In this document: positions 24,216-37,185 of the stretch, piece after piece
Layout: the number at the start of each line of letters is the position of its first letter
Numbering within the stretch: position 1 is the stretch's first letter
NCBI GenBank assembly: GCA_920105625.2
Contig: OV050033.1
Coordinates: 126,665,821 to 126,729,820, forward strand
Origin: Clusia tigrina
Taxonomy: Eukaryota; Arthropoda; Insecta; Diptera; Clusiidae
Direction of reading: 5' to 3'
DNA length: 64,000 nt
Made by a program: the position numbers and the translations under genes
Notes under the pieces: generated by a model
Told to the model about the DNA's origin: nothing
Seen by the model: the letters and a program-made list of their open reading frames with translations, nothing else
The model's database searches: none

Positions 24216-24390
24216 GGTAAGCATGCTAGTCTCACACTCAGAGGCTCGCAGGTTCAATTCCTGCCCCAGGCTTGGTCTCAAAAACGCTATTTTCTAGAAA
24301 ATCTATTTCTCTTCGTGCCGAAAGCCTCTGTGGATATTACTCATTCCCACACCCCTTGCAGTCATAGTTAATTGTGTAAGATATAATAAA
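24216..24390 (+). mobile_element. tRNA-derived SINE, copy 2 (best preserved)
   Basis: The head has TAGTGGTAAGCATG (A box) and GGTTCAATTCC (B box, about 24,251). The interval between contains CTCACAC flanked by partly complementary bases, like a Val-type anticodon arm; that parentage is only inferred. The body runs TGGTCTCAAAAACGCT, AAAATCTATTTCTCTTCG, CTCATTCCCACACCCC, and ends in an A/T-rich tail from about 24,375. It is transcribable in principle by Pol III and needs a LINE partner to move. Related pieces lie at 24,028, 11,628 and perhaps 28,105. Confidence 0.7.
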
Positions 24391-26113
24391 AATAATAAAA
24401 TATATAAGTAAATAGATAAACAAATAAATGTATAACTACACATTTTATATGTATGATTAGTTAACCAAATTGATATTAGAGTCAGATCTTTTGGGAATGG
24501 ACAAAGTACATTCCTTATCCGTGTACAGACTTTTGAGATAGATTCATAAAAGAGTCAAAAAAGTTTGCAAAGGTGTAACTTTCTTTCCAAAATCCTCTGT
24601 CGCCCCCTTCGCCAAAATATGTATTTCAAAGGTTGTGGTACCATGGGCACCACTTTTTGACTACTTGGATACCTCCTTCGGCGGTTCACCGTTGTATCCC
24701 ACTTATTTCTATATAACTATCTAACCAAATTGATATCTTAACTGCCAAGTAAAGAACTCATACTCTTGTGCCACGGCTTGGCCTGTGTGTATGTCGTTGG
24801 TTCCCAAAACATCACCATTCAATTTGATTCCTCCACAAAATCTCCAAGCTTGACGTTTTTCCTGACCCCTGAATCACCATGTCAAGTATGTTTTTAAGTG
24901 GCTCATGGCAGACCCCCTGCTAAGCCAGAAGAAATACTTGTCTTGTCGCAACTGAGTGGCCCCTTCCCCCGGACTACCCTCCTTTGTTAACATCAATTAG
25001 CAAAAACGACAAACACAGCGAGCTTCAGCAACAATTTGGGTAATTGCATTAATCACAACAAGAACACAAATCCAACAACAAAAACAAACAGCAACACAAC
25101 AACAACCAAAATGTAAACAATAACTTATGCAAACTCACCTCAGCATGTGTCGAGCGAGCGTCTCGAGCGAGAAGGTGTGGATTAAATTTGAATGTTTCGT
25201 TTCAGGAGCGTTGGAGAGGGGAGGGGCGAGCGAGCTTAGTAGCCACACTCCCAGTGATGCCAAACACGTTGCAGTTAATTGAATTATTGCGAGGGTGCTG
25301 GCACACTTGTTGCCGGGCTCAGCCTCTCACAATCCTTTTTATTACAAATTAAAATTTCACTTGAGAGGCAAAAAAAAAAATTTATGTTTTCAATTAAATT
25401 ATTTGTTAAATAATTTTATGCCAGTAGGCAAATTTGTCGCAGTACCATAAGAGAACGCGTGCGAATTAATGCGCCACAACGACAACAAATGTCATAAAAA
25501 TTTTAAAGGCTTTTCAAGTATTTCGAGCGCGCGGTGCTCAAGCAAGAAATTTTAATGAAGTGCGCGAATTTCATTAAAAATTAATTTAATTAAATTTGTA
25601 ATTAAAATGACATGCTTTGGATAACTTTTTCTTCACAATTCCGCTGACATATACACACTCCCTTTGAAAGCATTCGAGCAGGAACAAATTGTTTTTCAGT
25701 TCTTTTTCGTTGTCACTAAAAAAGGATTTTTTTCTAAATCCTTGAATCCTTGCTTTTTTGCTCTACATAATTTTCTTGCGACCCTTTGGTTGAAATTTCA
25801 CAATTCATTTGTTCAACATTTTTCGTAATTTTTATTATCTTTTTTCTAATTTTTAACTGACCCGCGTTGAAAGCAAACAACATTTGCGTCCATCTAAAGC
25901 CAACATTCAACTGGAAACCCCAACACCGCTGCCTCATCAACGTTACAAGCTAAATGCTACATTTCTGCTGCCTCTCGTGAGATGGGGAAAAACTTGATTT
26001 CGCTCAGTGTTGCCTGGTTTCCCTGCAGTGAGGGGATTTTTGTGGCTGTTAGTGTAAGGCTAGAGTGGTCATGGCATTAGTATTAACAGGTGGAGCAGCG
26101 CATAGCGATTAAT
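24391..26113. other. No recognisable gene; GC-rich/AT-rich alternating block at 25.0-25.65 kb
   Basis: 24.4-25.0 kb is featureless. 25,000-25,110 is rich in CAA/CAG words, 25,140-25,240 carries repeated CGAGCGAG, and 25,330-25,640 alternates TTAATT homeodomain-type cores with CGCG-containing segments. This is the texture of conserved fly cis-regulatory DNA, but the call rests on composition alone. The frame at 25,734-25,940 is not convincing. Confidence 0.3.
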
Positions 26114-26254
26114 GGGTGGGAAGTATAAAAAGTTAAAAAGGAGCTATGGATACAATAAATGGGTGGGATATAAAAAACACTTAAAAGGAGTTATGGATAC
26201 AATAAATGGGTGGAGAAATATACAAACTTAAAAGGAGTTAGGTATACAATAGAG
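26114..26254. repeat. 47-bp tandem repeat, three units
   Basis: GGGTGG-initiated units begin at 26,114, 26,161 and 26,208, each containing AAAAGGAGTTATGGATACAA with few changes. Constant 47-bp period. Confidence 0.9.
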
Positions 26255-26404
26255 GGACTAATACTGAAGACACACAATATTTACCCGTATTTCAAGTAGT
26301 TAATTAGTTACTTCGTAGTGGCAGTATTTAGTATATTTTAACTAAAATGACAATATTTCAATATATTTTGTTTACAAGAAGATACGTTTTTCTTATTTTG
26401 TTAT

Positions 26405-26740
26405 CGTCTTCGGAGGCCAAATTTATGTGATAATGAATTATCACAGAAAGCTATCATTGTGAATGAATTTTTGACTATGAACTCAACGAATGTCATCGAA
26501 CAATTTCCGTATTCCCCAGATTTGGCTCCGTATTACTTCTTTCTGCTAAAATTGGCGCTTCGTGGAACACGTTTTGAGTTGATCGAAGCCATAAAAGCAA
26601 ATTCGAAGATGGAATTAAAGGCCATCCCGACATCGGCCTGTAAGAAGTGAATGGACGACTAGGTCAATGGTTGGCATATGTGTATTGCTTCAGAAGGAGC
26701 CTACTTTGAAAGCAATAAAATACATTTTGATGGTAAAATG
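26405..26740 (+). pseudogene. mariner transposase C-terminal fragment
   Basis: The frame 26,459-26,650 reads FPYSPDLAPYYFFLLKLAL then RGTRFELIEAIKANS, the hallmark of mariner (DD34D) transposases. The Asp in YSPDLAP, codon 26,519-26,521, is the third catalytic residue in the family. Just upstream, RPNLCDNE and AIIVNEFL fit the family, but the intervening HHDNAPxH segment with the second Asp is deleted. After a TGA, the same frame continues MDD, then (past another stop) GWHMCIASEGAYFES, the usual C-terminus. The N-terminal helix-turn-helix and the terminal inverted repeats are absent. Inactive relic. Confidence 0.88.
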
Positions 26741-28104
26741 AATAATTTGTCATTGGAAGATGAAAAAGGGTGTCCGTCAAGAATGAGTACCCAGGGTAAG
26801 ACAGTTCCATTGTTGACTTTTCAAAGCTCCGTAAAATGTTTCGAAGACTCCTGAATAGGGTTTTAAAAACCCGAAAAAAGAATATTGGACTGAAAATCAA
26901 ATAGCATAGAAGATCTCTAATTGGGGCATCCGGTTCCCCAAAATTCTTACTTGATACTTAAATTTAGTTCTGGAGTGCAGATTTGTAGTATTCCTAAGAG
27001 AATTATGGGGTATTTAAAAATTCTCATTCTCTTTATGGTTTCATTTTGTATATTGTGTGAAAGCCCTTGATATACTTGGAATACTCACTTAACTATATAT
27101 TCCATTTGAGCTTTGCAGACTTCTACCTGATCAAAATTATGCTATAGTGTATTTTAATTAGAACTATGGGGGCATTTCAAATTTTACTGTTCCTTTATTA
27201 TTACCTTATCAAAGATACCAATAAAAATATTTTCTTAATACTTTTCTGAATGATTTATAATGTTATATTTATGATTGCTTTTTTTGCTAAATGATTTACT
27301 GGCCTTTCAATAAAAAGGGGGCAAATTTCTCACACACACAACACTGAAATCTCTTCTCTCAGCAGTGTACGAATGCACATCATTCCCTTCCATTCCAAAC
27401 TAATTAAAAATTTGCTTTTGTGTTTGCATTCCACTTTAGCAGCTCCTCAAAGTCCACAGCAGCAATGAAATCCACACTTTGATTTTGTTTGCTGGCTAAT
27501 TTTTGCTTTTAACTTTGCTCTCCAAAGCGCTCTCTTTCATTGCTGGCACGCATTTATTCTCTCTTCTGAGGCAAACATTTCAAATGTAAACAAACCATGA
27601 CCAACGCAATTATTTTGCTTTTAATATATTTGATTTTATATTTATATTTTATTATCATTCCTTTTTCCTCATACCTTTAATTATAGGATTGTTTGGTAAA
27701 ATTTCTATTTCTTTTCTAAAAAAAAGTTTTGTCGGCCTATTTCGAAATTAACCATGATTATTATATTCCGAACTATCGTGTACCTTAGGCTGGATTTTCT
27801 AGTTCAAAACCCTCCCATTTGAACTATACAAACTGAGTCACTACTCCCACCCAAAAGTAGGGTTTCTATTATTACTCAAGTGAGTGATTGAACCAAAGAG
27901 TATATATATATTATGTATACTCTTTGATTGAACACTTTCTCATACACTTAGCGAGTCGTTGAGCTGTGCCATATTGCCTTGATGGGTTTGTGTTGCTAAG
28001 AAACGATATCTAAGTACACATATTGGTATGTAAATATGGTGGGCGAACTCAAACCAAGTGTTTAAATAATGGCCCAGGTTATATAGGTATAAGTCGTTGT
28101 GTGC
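26741..28104. other. No recognisable gene; a short perfect-looking hairpin at 27,894-27,928
   Basis: AT-rich. CAAAGAGTATA and TATACTCTTTG form an inverted repeat around a TATATTATG loop at 27,894-27,928, probably a microsatellite-associated hairpin. The rest shows nothing supportable. Confidence 0.4.
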
Positions 28105-28160
28105 CTGCATCCGTGCTGTAGGGATAAGTATACTAGACTCGCAGTCCTAGTCCCAGGGTT
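28105..28160 (+). mobile_element. Possible SINE head fragment
   Basis: GGGATAAGTATACTAGACTC followed by GCAGTCCTAGTCCCAGGGTT resembles the tRNA-like head of the SINE at 24.2 kb (GTGGTAAGCATGCTAGTCTC, then GCAGGTTC). The body is absent. Short and uncertain. Confidence 0.25.
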
Positions 28161-29223
28161 GCTCAACATTATTGATATTTTGATTATTGATGTTTTGTTT
28201 TATATTTAATTTAATTATTTTTGTGTTTATTTTTGTATTAATAATCTTTAATATATAGTTTGAATATATCTCTGGTATACTTTCTTGCTTAAAACTCCTT
28301 TACAGTAAGGATATTTAACAGAATCTGTTAATTTAACATGAGCGGATTTGCTCCTCCGTTAAGATAACAGTTTTAGTACCTATTCAAGACTTGCTGGGCT
28401 GTTAAGGACTCGTCGCCAGTATGCAACACAGATCGTCAATAAAGAAGTACATAGTTGATTAGTTTAAGTGGCTGTCAAGAGCACGGTTACTCGGTCAGAA
28501 GACACACTTATTCCATGCTCAGGGCCAATTGTGATAAAGTAGTTGGTCGATAATGTGCTTGATTGATTTGCTATTCAAAGCAAAATTACGCTGGACGAAA
28601 ATATAGTGAAAGCTCTGTGGCACTTCAATAAATTTCCCGCTTAATTTTAATTTACGAACATGTCATTTAGAAAGGATTTGATTTTTGCTGTATGAAGATG
28701 ATAATATCCCACTATGAGATATATTCTGTGTAAATGGTTGTTGCCATTGTTACGAAAATATGATTTTAGTTCAAATCGTTGGATAGTGTCATGTAAAACC
28801 AAACTTTTTTTCATTATTTAACTTTAATAAATATTAATTAAAATCAAAATTAACAATTAATGAAAAAATACTTTATTTAATTAAATTAATTAATTTTGAT
28901 TTAAATTTTTTTAAATTATTTCCAATTAAATTTTGATTTAACACAATAGTTTCCTCAGTTCCGCCTTTAGTTCTTCATTACTACTGCTTCAAATACGATA
29001 TATAATATATTTGGTATAATTCCAACACTCATTATGATCCAATTCAAGGACATACACAGGTTGGGAGTTTGAGTGAGGCGGTACATCTCTCAAATAATAA
29101 TGCAGCCATCCCAAGCCAGCTTAGGGCGGACATAAACTACGTATAGAGCAAAAAGGGAAGTGCTAACTATATCTCCATGTTCAGTACAAACAGAGACAGC
29201 ATAAGCTCGGCGTATCGATCTTT
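28161..29223. other. No recognisable feature
   Basis: AT-rich sequence including a TTAATTAA-dense stretch at about 28,820-28,940. Nothing further supportable. Confidence 0.4.
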
Positions 29224-29500
29224 TTTATACCCTTTACCTTTAAAAAAGGTAAATAGGGTATACTAACTTTGTGCTTTTGAGAGGGGTTGCAATATCAAGA
29301 AGGAGGCGTGGTAGGTATGGACTTATATATACAGATATGATAAGAATCACTTTCTAAGCAATTTTTATTTTGTCGTCCGTCTGTCCGTCTGTGGCTACTT
29401 TTTTTCTACACCGTTAGAGCTATCTTAATGAAATTTTGCAAAAGTATAGTCTGGACAAAGATACAGAACCAGATTGCTATATGGGCCGATTTGGACAAAG
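29224..29500 (+). mobile_element. mini-me-like non-autonomous element
   Basis: It starts with a hairpin (TATACCCTTTACCTTT pairing with AAAGGTAAATAGGGTATA, 29,226-29,263), then AACTTTGTGCTTTTGAGAGG, a short TA run at about 29,328, and the CGTCCGTCTGTCCGTCTGTG motif at about 29,374. The combination of a TA proto-microsatellite and a GTCY proto-microsatellite is the known signature of mini-me elements of Diptera. The segment GTTAGAGCTATCTTAATGAA follows, common downstream in such copies. The right boundary is not defined. Confidence 0.6.
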
Positions 29501-32500
29501 ACCACGCCTAAGAAGGACATATCCATAACAATGCATATCGATTGTTCTGGGTACAATTTGAATTGAATCTTTTTTATTTTAACTTATGAGAATCTGATTT
29601 CGTGACATTATTGTTTTAGGGCCATATTTGATATATGATCTAAATCAGAGGATCAATCTTCCTGATTATGATTATTGCTGCTGTTCAATATCCTTCTACA
29701 CTTTTGACCATAAGATTCCAATTCAATTGGTGGCCATATATCTACCGTACCCGTGCCTATATAATTACTCCAGATTGTTTCAGTTACGACGGTGATATAA
29801 TTCAGTTACCCTACAATTTGAACTTTATATTTAAATACGGTAATAAATATTAAAAGTAGATACCAACAAATTTGCTTATTGTTTTTAAAGCGTGTTTTAA
29901 TACCAGGTAATTAAAAATGATACAACAACAGAGACGAATTTGAATAATGGGCGCCGGTGTAAAAAACTGCCACACAACTTTGTGCAAAGGTCGCCGTATT
30001 TTTCGCTTAACGGTACTCGTCAGCCACTGACTCACTGGCTGGCGGCACGGTCTACGAACGAAGGGAGCGGAAGTGGTGTCGAATAAACATCATAAATCAT
30101 TTCGTTGCGGTGATTGACTGACGCAGCGTATATGTAAATGGGGGGTAGTCGCGAAACAAAAACTGTGGGCGTGTAAACTGTGGGTAACTGTGTTGTCATA
30201 GTCCACACTGAAATGCATATTGACAAGCGGTGAAATATGGCCATGTTCATACCTTTTTTCATATAATTCGCCCAAGTTGAATGTCGATGCATATGAAGCA
30301 AGCAAGTTAAGGTTGATTAAGATATGAACTGCTCCTCATTTCTTCTCCGGAAGTTAGTTGGCAGTGAGGAAGCAGTTTATTCTAGTCAGCGAAAGTACAA
30401 CATTCGACCCGAAGGTCGGTAAACCTGCATCTAGTGAGTGATTAGGTTAAGTTGCTTTGTGATTTTAGTCAAACTAGCTTCTATATTACTAACAGTTTTT
30501 CGCTACAAAGGCTAGGAAATCGCCTACTGTCAAAAACAAACTAAGACAGATAAGCTGAGCTGAAATAATTCTAAACCATTTTTGCATCCTGATTTCAAGC
30601 ATCTGCTGTGATTTCGCGAACTGCGAAGACTCTAGAGCTGTATAGTGAGCTTGTACACTACTCACTGGATATCTGTGATTATCATTATCTTAGGTGGTCT
30701 GTATTTGCTCTGTAGTGGTCTATTGTAGCTAAGTTTAGATGTCTTTAGTGAAGTAGTCTCTAGATATCTGCTTTAGTGATTCTTTAGTTATCTCTTAATG
30801 AATTGAGTGGTTCCGTTTTGATTATTCAATGTCAGTGCTTATATATGCTGTTAAGATGGCTAAATGGTTTTATACTAGTCGCTAAATCTTGACTGGGTCT
30901 GTACTTGTTCTGTATTGGATCTGTACTGGATCTTTACTGGTTCTTTGCTGCTTCTGCACTGGTTCGGTACCAATTTTGTTCTAGTTATGTTCTGGTTCTG
31001 TACCAGTTCTGTAGTCATCCTTATTATTCAGTATTATCCAGTATTAATGTAACTTCTATCAACCTCTGAGATGTTTCTCTAGCACCTCTTTACTAATTTT
31101 GAGTATCCTGTGTTGCTTCCCTACTAGCTTCCAAAGATTTGTAGATTTTTTGTTGTGGTCGATAGAGGTATATTTGCTCTGAAAGATTCCTCACTGTTTC
31201 ATAGTGATTTCATAGTGATTTCTGAATGTCTGTATTAGTTCTTTAGTGGTCGTTAATGATCTTTGGAGTAATTATATTAATCAATAGACCTTTGTTGGAA
31301 TATATATTTAATGGTCTTATTCGTCGTTTTATTTACGTATATTATCGACTGTGGAGTTTCTATTATGATTGGTGAAGGGGTCCTTAGAGCTATGTACTAT
31401 CATCATAGTGGTGCTTATTGGGTCAGAAATATCATTTACATATTCTTAGAAGTCTATGATAGCGTGGTTAAATTCTTCATTTCTTTGTAGAGGTGTGTAG
31501 TGGTTATATAGTGAATCGGCGCCTGTATTGCTCCCAAAATGGTGCTTTCAGTATGAGAAAACATTGAGTTAAAATGTTTGGCTATTTTGAGTATGTCTGC
31601 AGACAGTTCCTTGTAGTTTTCAGCTATATCATTGCTCTGACTTGGTTGCTAAACGTCCGCAGGACTTCGTTAATAATTCTTATTTAATTTTCGTCATGGA
31701 ATTATGGCTCTAAACTTCATTGCCTGCCCTCGCTGCTCTTATCCCCTACACAGATTTGTCTTTTGCCGCACTTAACGGTGCTTTAATAGGCCTTAGTAGC
31801 ACATTTAGTGGCCACAAATCAAAATAAATGGAAAAAGTCAAAAAGTAAATTACCTTGCGTGTTTTTTTCGACCACACAAAACTTTGGACCTGGCCAACGA
31901 CTGTGACGAAATGAAAAATGCTGTGGCCATAAATTTGGAAAAGCAGATTCAGCAAAAGACTCCCATAATGCGGAATGACGCAACATTTTTGCCGCTCCGC
32001 TACACGTTCCTTTGGCGTATTTTATCTTGATGAATATCGCGACACATTAAGCGGCGTACGTGAGGTTGACTGCAAGTTGCGCCCAAAGCGGTTTAAAGTG
32101 TTCTTTAACTGCGCCCGAGAAAAACGGTTCTAAGAAATGGTAGGCAGCTCGAACCGCAACAATGTACGATTGTATCTGGTGGCGGCTGGTGTAGGTGGCT
32201 GCTTCGAGGTGTGTGGGAACAACTTCCAGTGCAGATTGTGCTGTGCTTGGCGGCAGTTGTCTTCAGAGATAATTTCATATCACAAGCGATTTGTCTACAC
32301 GCGCTCTGCTGGCAATCGTCAGCGGTTTGGGTTAATGACTTTCAGTAACCCCGCTGCAATTTGATTAACTGCTTTATTTAAAACAACAACTGTGAGCAAA
32401 GTGAGAAACCTATTTGTGAGTGGAGAGGAGAACTGCATGGGGCATTTCATCGCTGGTGGCTGCATACACAATCCTTACTATTCTATGCGTTCACGCACTT

Positions 32501-33056
32501 ATTGCCCGTCAGCAAAATTTGCTTGAAAATAATTTCTTTATTACCAGGAAATAAATGAAACGATTTTTGTACCGACTCACAAAATCTCGTAGGAGCCCAC
32601 AAGCACTGCGCTTTTTGCTCGCTCTCGCTGTAATTTCCTTAATAATGGCTTATTACAGGTTGTCATTAACATGGGGCGTTTCGTCATAATTTTTAATGAC
32701 GACAATTTTAATTATTTTAATAATAACCGGCGACACATGCTGTGAGACTGGTTGAAGACCACAGAGAAGCATGAAAGAATGAAATTAAAGCATATTTTCA
32801 GGCGGTTAATAATTAAAATCCACGAATTTTTCCTGTAAACCACTTGAAATGAAATCACACAAATTATTGATTAAGTGAAAGAGGGGCATGGGACAATTAT
32901 TGTGGAGAGGAAGTCTTCGTTAAGAACATTTCGTAGATTTATTTTAATAATGTTTTAACTAAAAAGAGAGAAATAAGAATTGATCTCAGAATTTTTGGAA
33001 ATATTCCAGGAGACCACGTTTATGAATATTAACTAATTGCACCAACATCTGTATAT
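29501..33056. other. No recognisable gene; GC-variable sequence with a short TTCTGTACTGG repeat
   Basis: 30,890-31,020 repeats GGTTCTGTACT-type 11-12-bp words, and 30,680-30,800 repeats TAGTGGTCT/CTTTAGTGA words. 31,680-32,880 is more GC-balanced with CGAATTTTT and AATTATTTTAATAATAA-like runs, again the texture of fly non-coding DNA near genes. The frames at 30,032-30,301 and 32,137-32,364 have no recognisable domain. Confidence 0.35.
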
Positions 33057-33495
33057 AAGTATTTAATAAACGTGAAAGGAAAAGATCGAGATACTTGCTT
33101 GCCGTGTCGAGAGAAGATATCTCTAAAGTCGTGGATTGTACAATCGATCATTGGCTGTTCGGCGGACATGCTCTCAGGCTAGGAGTATTCTCTCATGAAT
33201 ACTGCAGAAGCTGTGGGGATGGAGAGTAGGAGAAGACTGTGGAACATCTCTTCTGTAGGTGCCCGGCTCTAGCCAGAAGCAGAGCGGGTTCTGTAGCTAA
33301 GTACCCTTTCAGCTCCCTTACGGAAGTGTCCGGCGCGAAGGACCAACAAATCCTGCGCTTAATTAGGGCTTTAAAATGGTTTGGTGAATAAAGTAGAGGT
33401 ACAGTGTTACGCGGTGGTATCGCAATATAGTGCTCTGAGTGAGTGGGTGCGTAGACTAACTGCCACGATAACCTACCCTAACCTAAGTATTCAAT
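33057..33495 (+). mobile_element. R1/I-type LINE 3' end with probable target-site duplication
   Basis: Encodes the C-terminal end of ORF2: RYLLAVSREDISKVVD, LFGGHALRLGVFSHEYCRSC, then after an in-frame TAG at 33,227-33,229 EKTVEHLFCRCPALARS, LTEVSGAKDQQILRLIRALK and WFGE before a TAA near 33,389. The C-x2-C, H-x4-C zinc motif is the family hallmark. The 3' region ends in CCTAACCT (about 33,475-33,484). AAGTATTTAAT at 33,057-33,067 and AAGTATTCAAT at 33,485-33,495 flank it (10 of 11 bases), consistent with a target duplication. A second copy of the same family lies at 60.25 kb. Confidence 0.75.
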
Positions 33496-33813
33496 GACCA
33501 AGTAAAACAGAACCACCAGTTATTTATGGCTTACATACTAGGCAAAGGTTTTTCTAGTATACTTCGTGAATGAGTTTCTAAACTCATAGAACTAAGTATA
33601 CTGGGCTACTCCATACATAGCTTGTTACCGCTTGGAGTATTGGAACTCATTTCACAAACATCCTCTTTTAATGAAGTACTGCACAATACTGAGCTGATAA
33701 GACATGTAAACAAATAAGCGCAGTGTGCGAAAGGGATATATATATAAATATGAGTATATATATAATATATATATATATCTGATGTCTGATGTCTCATTGA
33801 TTAGTTTTTTTGA
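33496..33813. other. Featureless, with a TA microsatellite at 33,736-33,778
   Basis: The overlapping minus-strand frames here read through the TATATA run. Nothing else seen. Confidence 0.5.
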
Positions 33814-33879
33814 ACAAATCTTATTTCCAATCATGATTTAATTTTTTGTACCTTAAACATAACACTGTGCCGTGATGCT

Positions 33880-36105
33880 ATGCCGGATTTTTTTTCATAT
33901 CGTGACTTTAATGCTATTGATTATGAATCACTATTCTGTGAGATGAGTCGGGTGCATTGGGATGAATGCTGGTGTCAAACCTCTGTGGATGATAAGTTGG
34001 ACTTGTTTGTAGGTTGCATTGACAGGATTTTTAATCAATATGTCCACATTCGTTCAGTGGCAATTCAGAATGTTTCTTGTCCATGGTACTCTAAGCAAGT
34101 TAAATTGGCCATTAGGAATCGAAATAAATTGCATGCTAAATGGAAAAATAAGCCTACTGTGGATAATTGGAATCGATTTAGGATTGCTCGAAATAAAACT
34201 GTATTTATTGTTCGTCAATCCAAAAGAAATTTTTACAATTCCAAGTTGAAAAGTTGCCTTCCTACCAAGCTACTTTGGAGGAATTTGAGGAACCTTGGAG
34301 TGCGTAGTAGTGATAATACTATCTGCAAGTTGGATCCCTGCATTATGTGTGATGCCTTTGCTTCTCCGGGATCACGTGGCTCGGTTTCTCAGCCTGCTCT
34401 TGGAATATTTTGTTCTGCCACGTCTACTTTTCAGTTCTGCTGTGTCCGTGAGGCTGATGTGGGGCGATGTCTGATGAGGGTTAAGTCAAATGCAATTGGT
34501 GAGGATGGCTTGCCGGTTAAGTTTCTTAAGATTATATTACCATTTATTCTTAGTCCCTTGACCCACATTATTAATCATTGCTTTACGACTTCGTGCTTTC
34601 CTAGTGCTTGGAAAGTTGGTATCGTTATTCCAGTAGCTAAGAAATCTTCTGCATTGGAGCCAGGAGATTTTAGACCTATTAGTATTTTACCTTCTCTATC
34701 AAAGGTTTGTGAATCACTCATGGCTGAGCAAATTTCAGGTTACTTTCATCAAAACAATCTTTTCTCTCCTTTGCAGTCTGGTTTTAGATCGGGGCACAGT
34801 TGTGCGACTGCTATGCTTAAGGTTATGGATGATTCGGGAAATGTATGACCAAAGTCTTCTTACTTTTCTATGTCTCCTGGATTTCTCCAAGGCTTTTGAT
34901 AGCGTTAATCATTCGTTGCTTTGTTTAAAATTAAAGCGGTACATGGGTTTTGTGACAGTGGCCTTATAAATAGTTATTTAACAATGAGAATGCAGCGAGT
35001 AAAGGTGGGCAATATCTATTCTGATTATAGGCGTGTTTTTTCGGGTGTTCCACAGGGATCGATTCTTGGCCCACTCCTGTTTACTATATTTTCAAATGAC
35101 ATATTCTCGGTGTGTAAATACGTAAATATACATGCATATGCTGATGACCTACAGATTTATCTTTCTCGGCGCATGGAGTTTATTGATGACTTGAGCCTTA
35201 AAATGAACGAAGATCTACATTCTATATTTGATTGGTCCAAAAGAAATGGACTCTTCCTAAATCCGTTAAAATCCTACGTTTTACCAATCTCGAAGAAGAA
35301 AGTAGAATTGGACAAGCTTCCTTTGATATATATTGGTGGCGCTCAGCTGAAATTCGTTGAGAGATCATGTAGTTTGGGCTTTCATATTAATTCTTCTTTC
35401 ACTTGCACTGATCAAGTAAATAGTATTGTGAAAAAAGTTTTTTTTGTGCTGAGACAGTTACGGATGTCAGCAGAGTTTACCCCCGTCGAGACTAGGAGAA
35501 TGTTGGTTAAGCAGCTGGTTGTACCGATAATTTGCTATTCAGAGCTTGTATATAGTAAGTTGGATTCAAATTCCCTACATAAAATACAAGTTGTGTTTAA
35601 CTATGCCACACGATATGTGTTTGGATTACGTAGGTTTGACCATATAACTTCCTGGAAGACAAGTGTTCTTGGATGCAGTATTGAGAACTACTTGCGGATC
35701 AGAAATTGTATTTTTCTTCACAAGCTGATTATCACGAGAACTCCTAATTATCTCTTTGAGAAACTTCAGCAGAGCCAATCAAAAAGAAGTCGGTGCATGA
35801 TAATACCTAAGTTTGCCTATTCTAATTCAACTCGATACTTTTTCATTAATGCCATCAGGATCTGGAATTCGCTGCCTCCAGCTGTGAGAGGCGTGGCAGG
35901 GATTAGTGAGTTTAAGCATTTAGTGTTCCAGTACTTTTGTCGAGAGCTCTCTAAATTTTTACCCTTGAAAATAACCAAATATCTCTTTTATTATTCTTTT
36001 CTTTTTATTTATTATTGTATTAATTTATTTATTTATTATTTATTATTTATTTATTACTTATTTACTTATTCATTTTTTTATTTTTTTATTTATCTATTTA
36101 ATTAG
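33880..36105 (+). pseudogene. LINE ORF2 relic: reverse transcriptase with two offsetting frameshifts
   Basis: In the family this protein nicks the target and reverse-transcribes the element RNA. Frame 1 (33,880-34,848) covers the pre-RT linker and RT fingers: WKVGIVIPVAKK, GDFRPISILPSLSKVCESLM, LQSGFRSGHSC. The sequence then moves one frame over for about 80 bp (34,849-34,925), which carries LLDFSKAFDSVNHSLL with the first catalytic Asp. It returns to frame 1 until 36,105: GVPQGSILGPLLF, then HAYADDLQIY with the catalytic YADD box at 35,137-35,148, and a C-terminal domain with AIRIWNSLPPAVR. The last ~35 residues are TTTA-repeat-encoded and probably not native. Otherwise well conserved, with no other stop in ~2.1 kb, so decay is recent. 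Frameshift positions are approximate. Confidence 0.85.
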
Positions 36106-36117
36106 TTGCTAATTTAA

Positions 36118-36121
<4 letters not shown>

Positions 36122-36163
<42 letters not shown>
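36122..36163. repeat. (AT)n microsatellite, about 21 units
   Basis: Uninterrupted AT dinucleotides within the 3' region of the LINE copy. Confidence 0.98.
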
Positions 36164-36169
<6 letters not shown>

Positions 36170-36238
36170 CTGATATATAGTTATATATTAAAAGACTTTG
36201 TCTTATGTTATAACTTTATACAATAAATTGAAATTGAA

Positions 36239-37004
<766 letters not shown>

Positions 37005-37185
37005 ATGTTGCCAAAACATAAACAATTTTCGGAAGAACAACTTTTGTTATGGTGAAGTTTTTAAGTTCTTCCACAGCACTGGCCAAAATTGGTAAAGCAG
37101 CCGGAATTGTTAAGTGGCTTTGTAGTCGCAATGGAATTGTTACTAATAGTCCAAAGAAGTCCACGCCTCAAGTGAAGTGTGGTAT
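37005..37185 (+). pseudogene. Possible Tc1-type transposase N-terminal (helix-turn-helix) relic
   Basis: From ATG 37,005 the frame reads KHKQFSEEQ and stops at a TGA. Shifting one base, the strand continues ALAKIGKAAG, then GIVTNSPKKSTPQ. The pattern (short basic N-terminus, SEEQ helix, a second helix of the KIGKxxG type, then G-x-V-x-N-x-P) resembles the paired-like DNA-binding domain of Tc1/mariner-group transposases. No catalytic domain or inverted repeat follows. A weak call by eye. Confidence 0.3.

Noticed and set aside
24028..24280. Functional tRNA genes
   Set aside because: A- and B-box-like words are present but the acceptor stem does not pair and the unit continues into a shared non-tRNA body, so a SINE is the better explanation.
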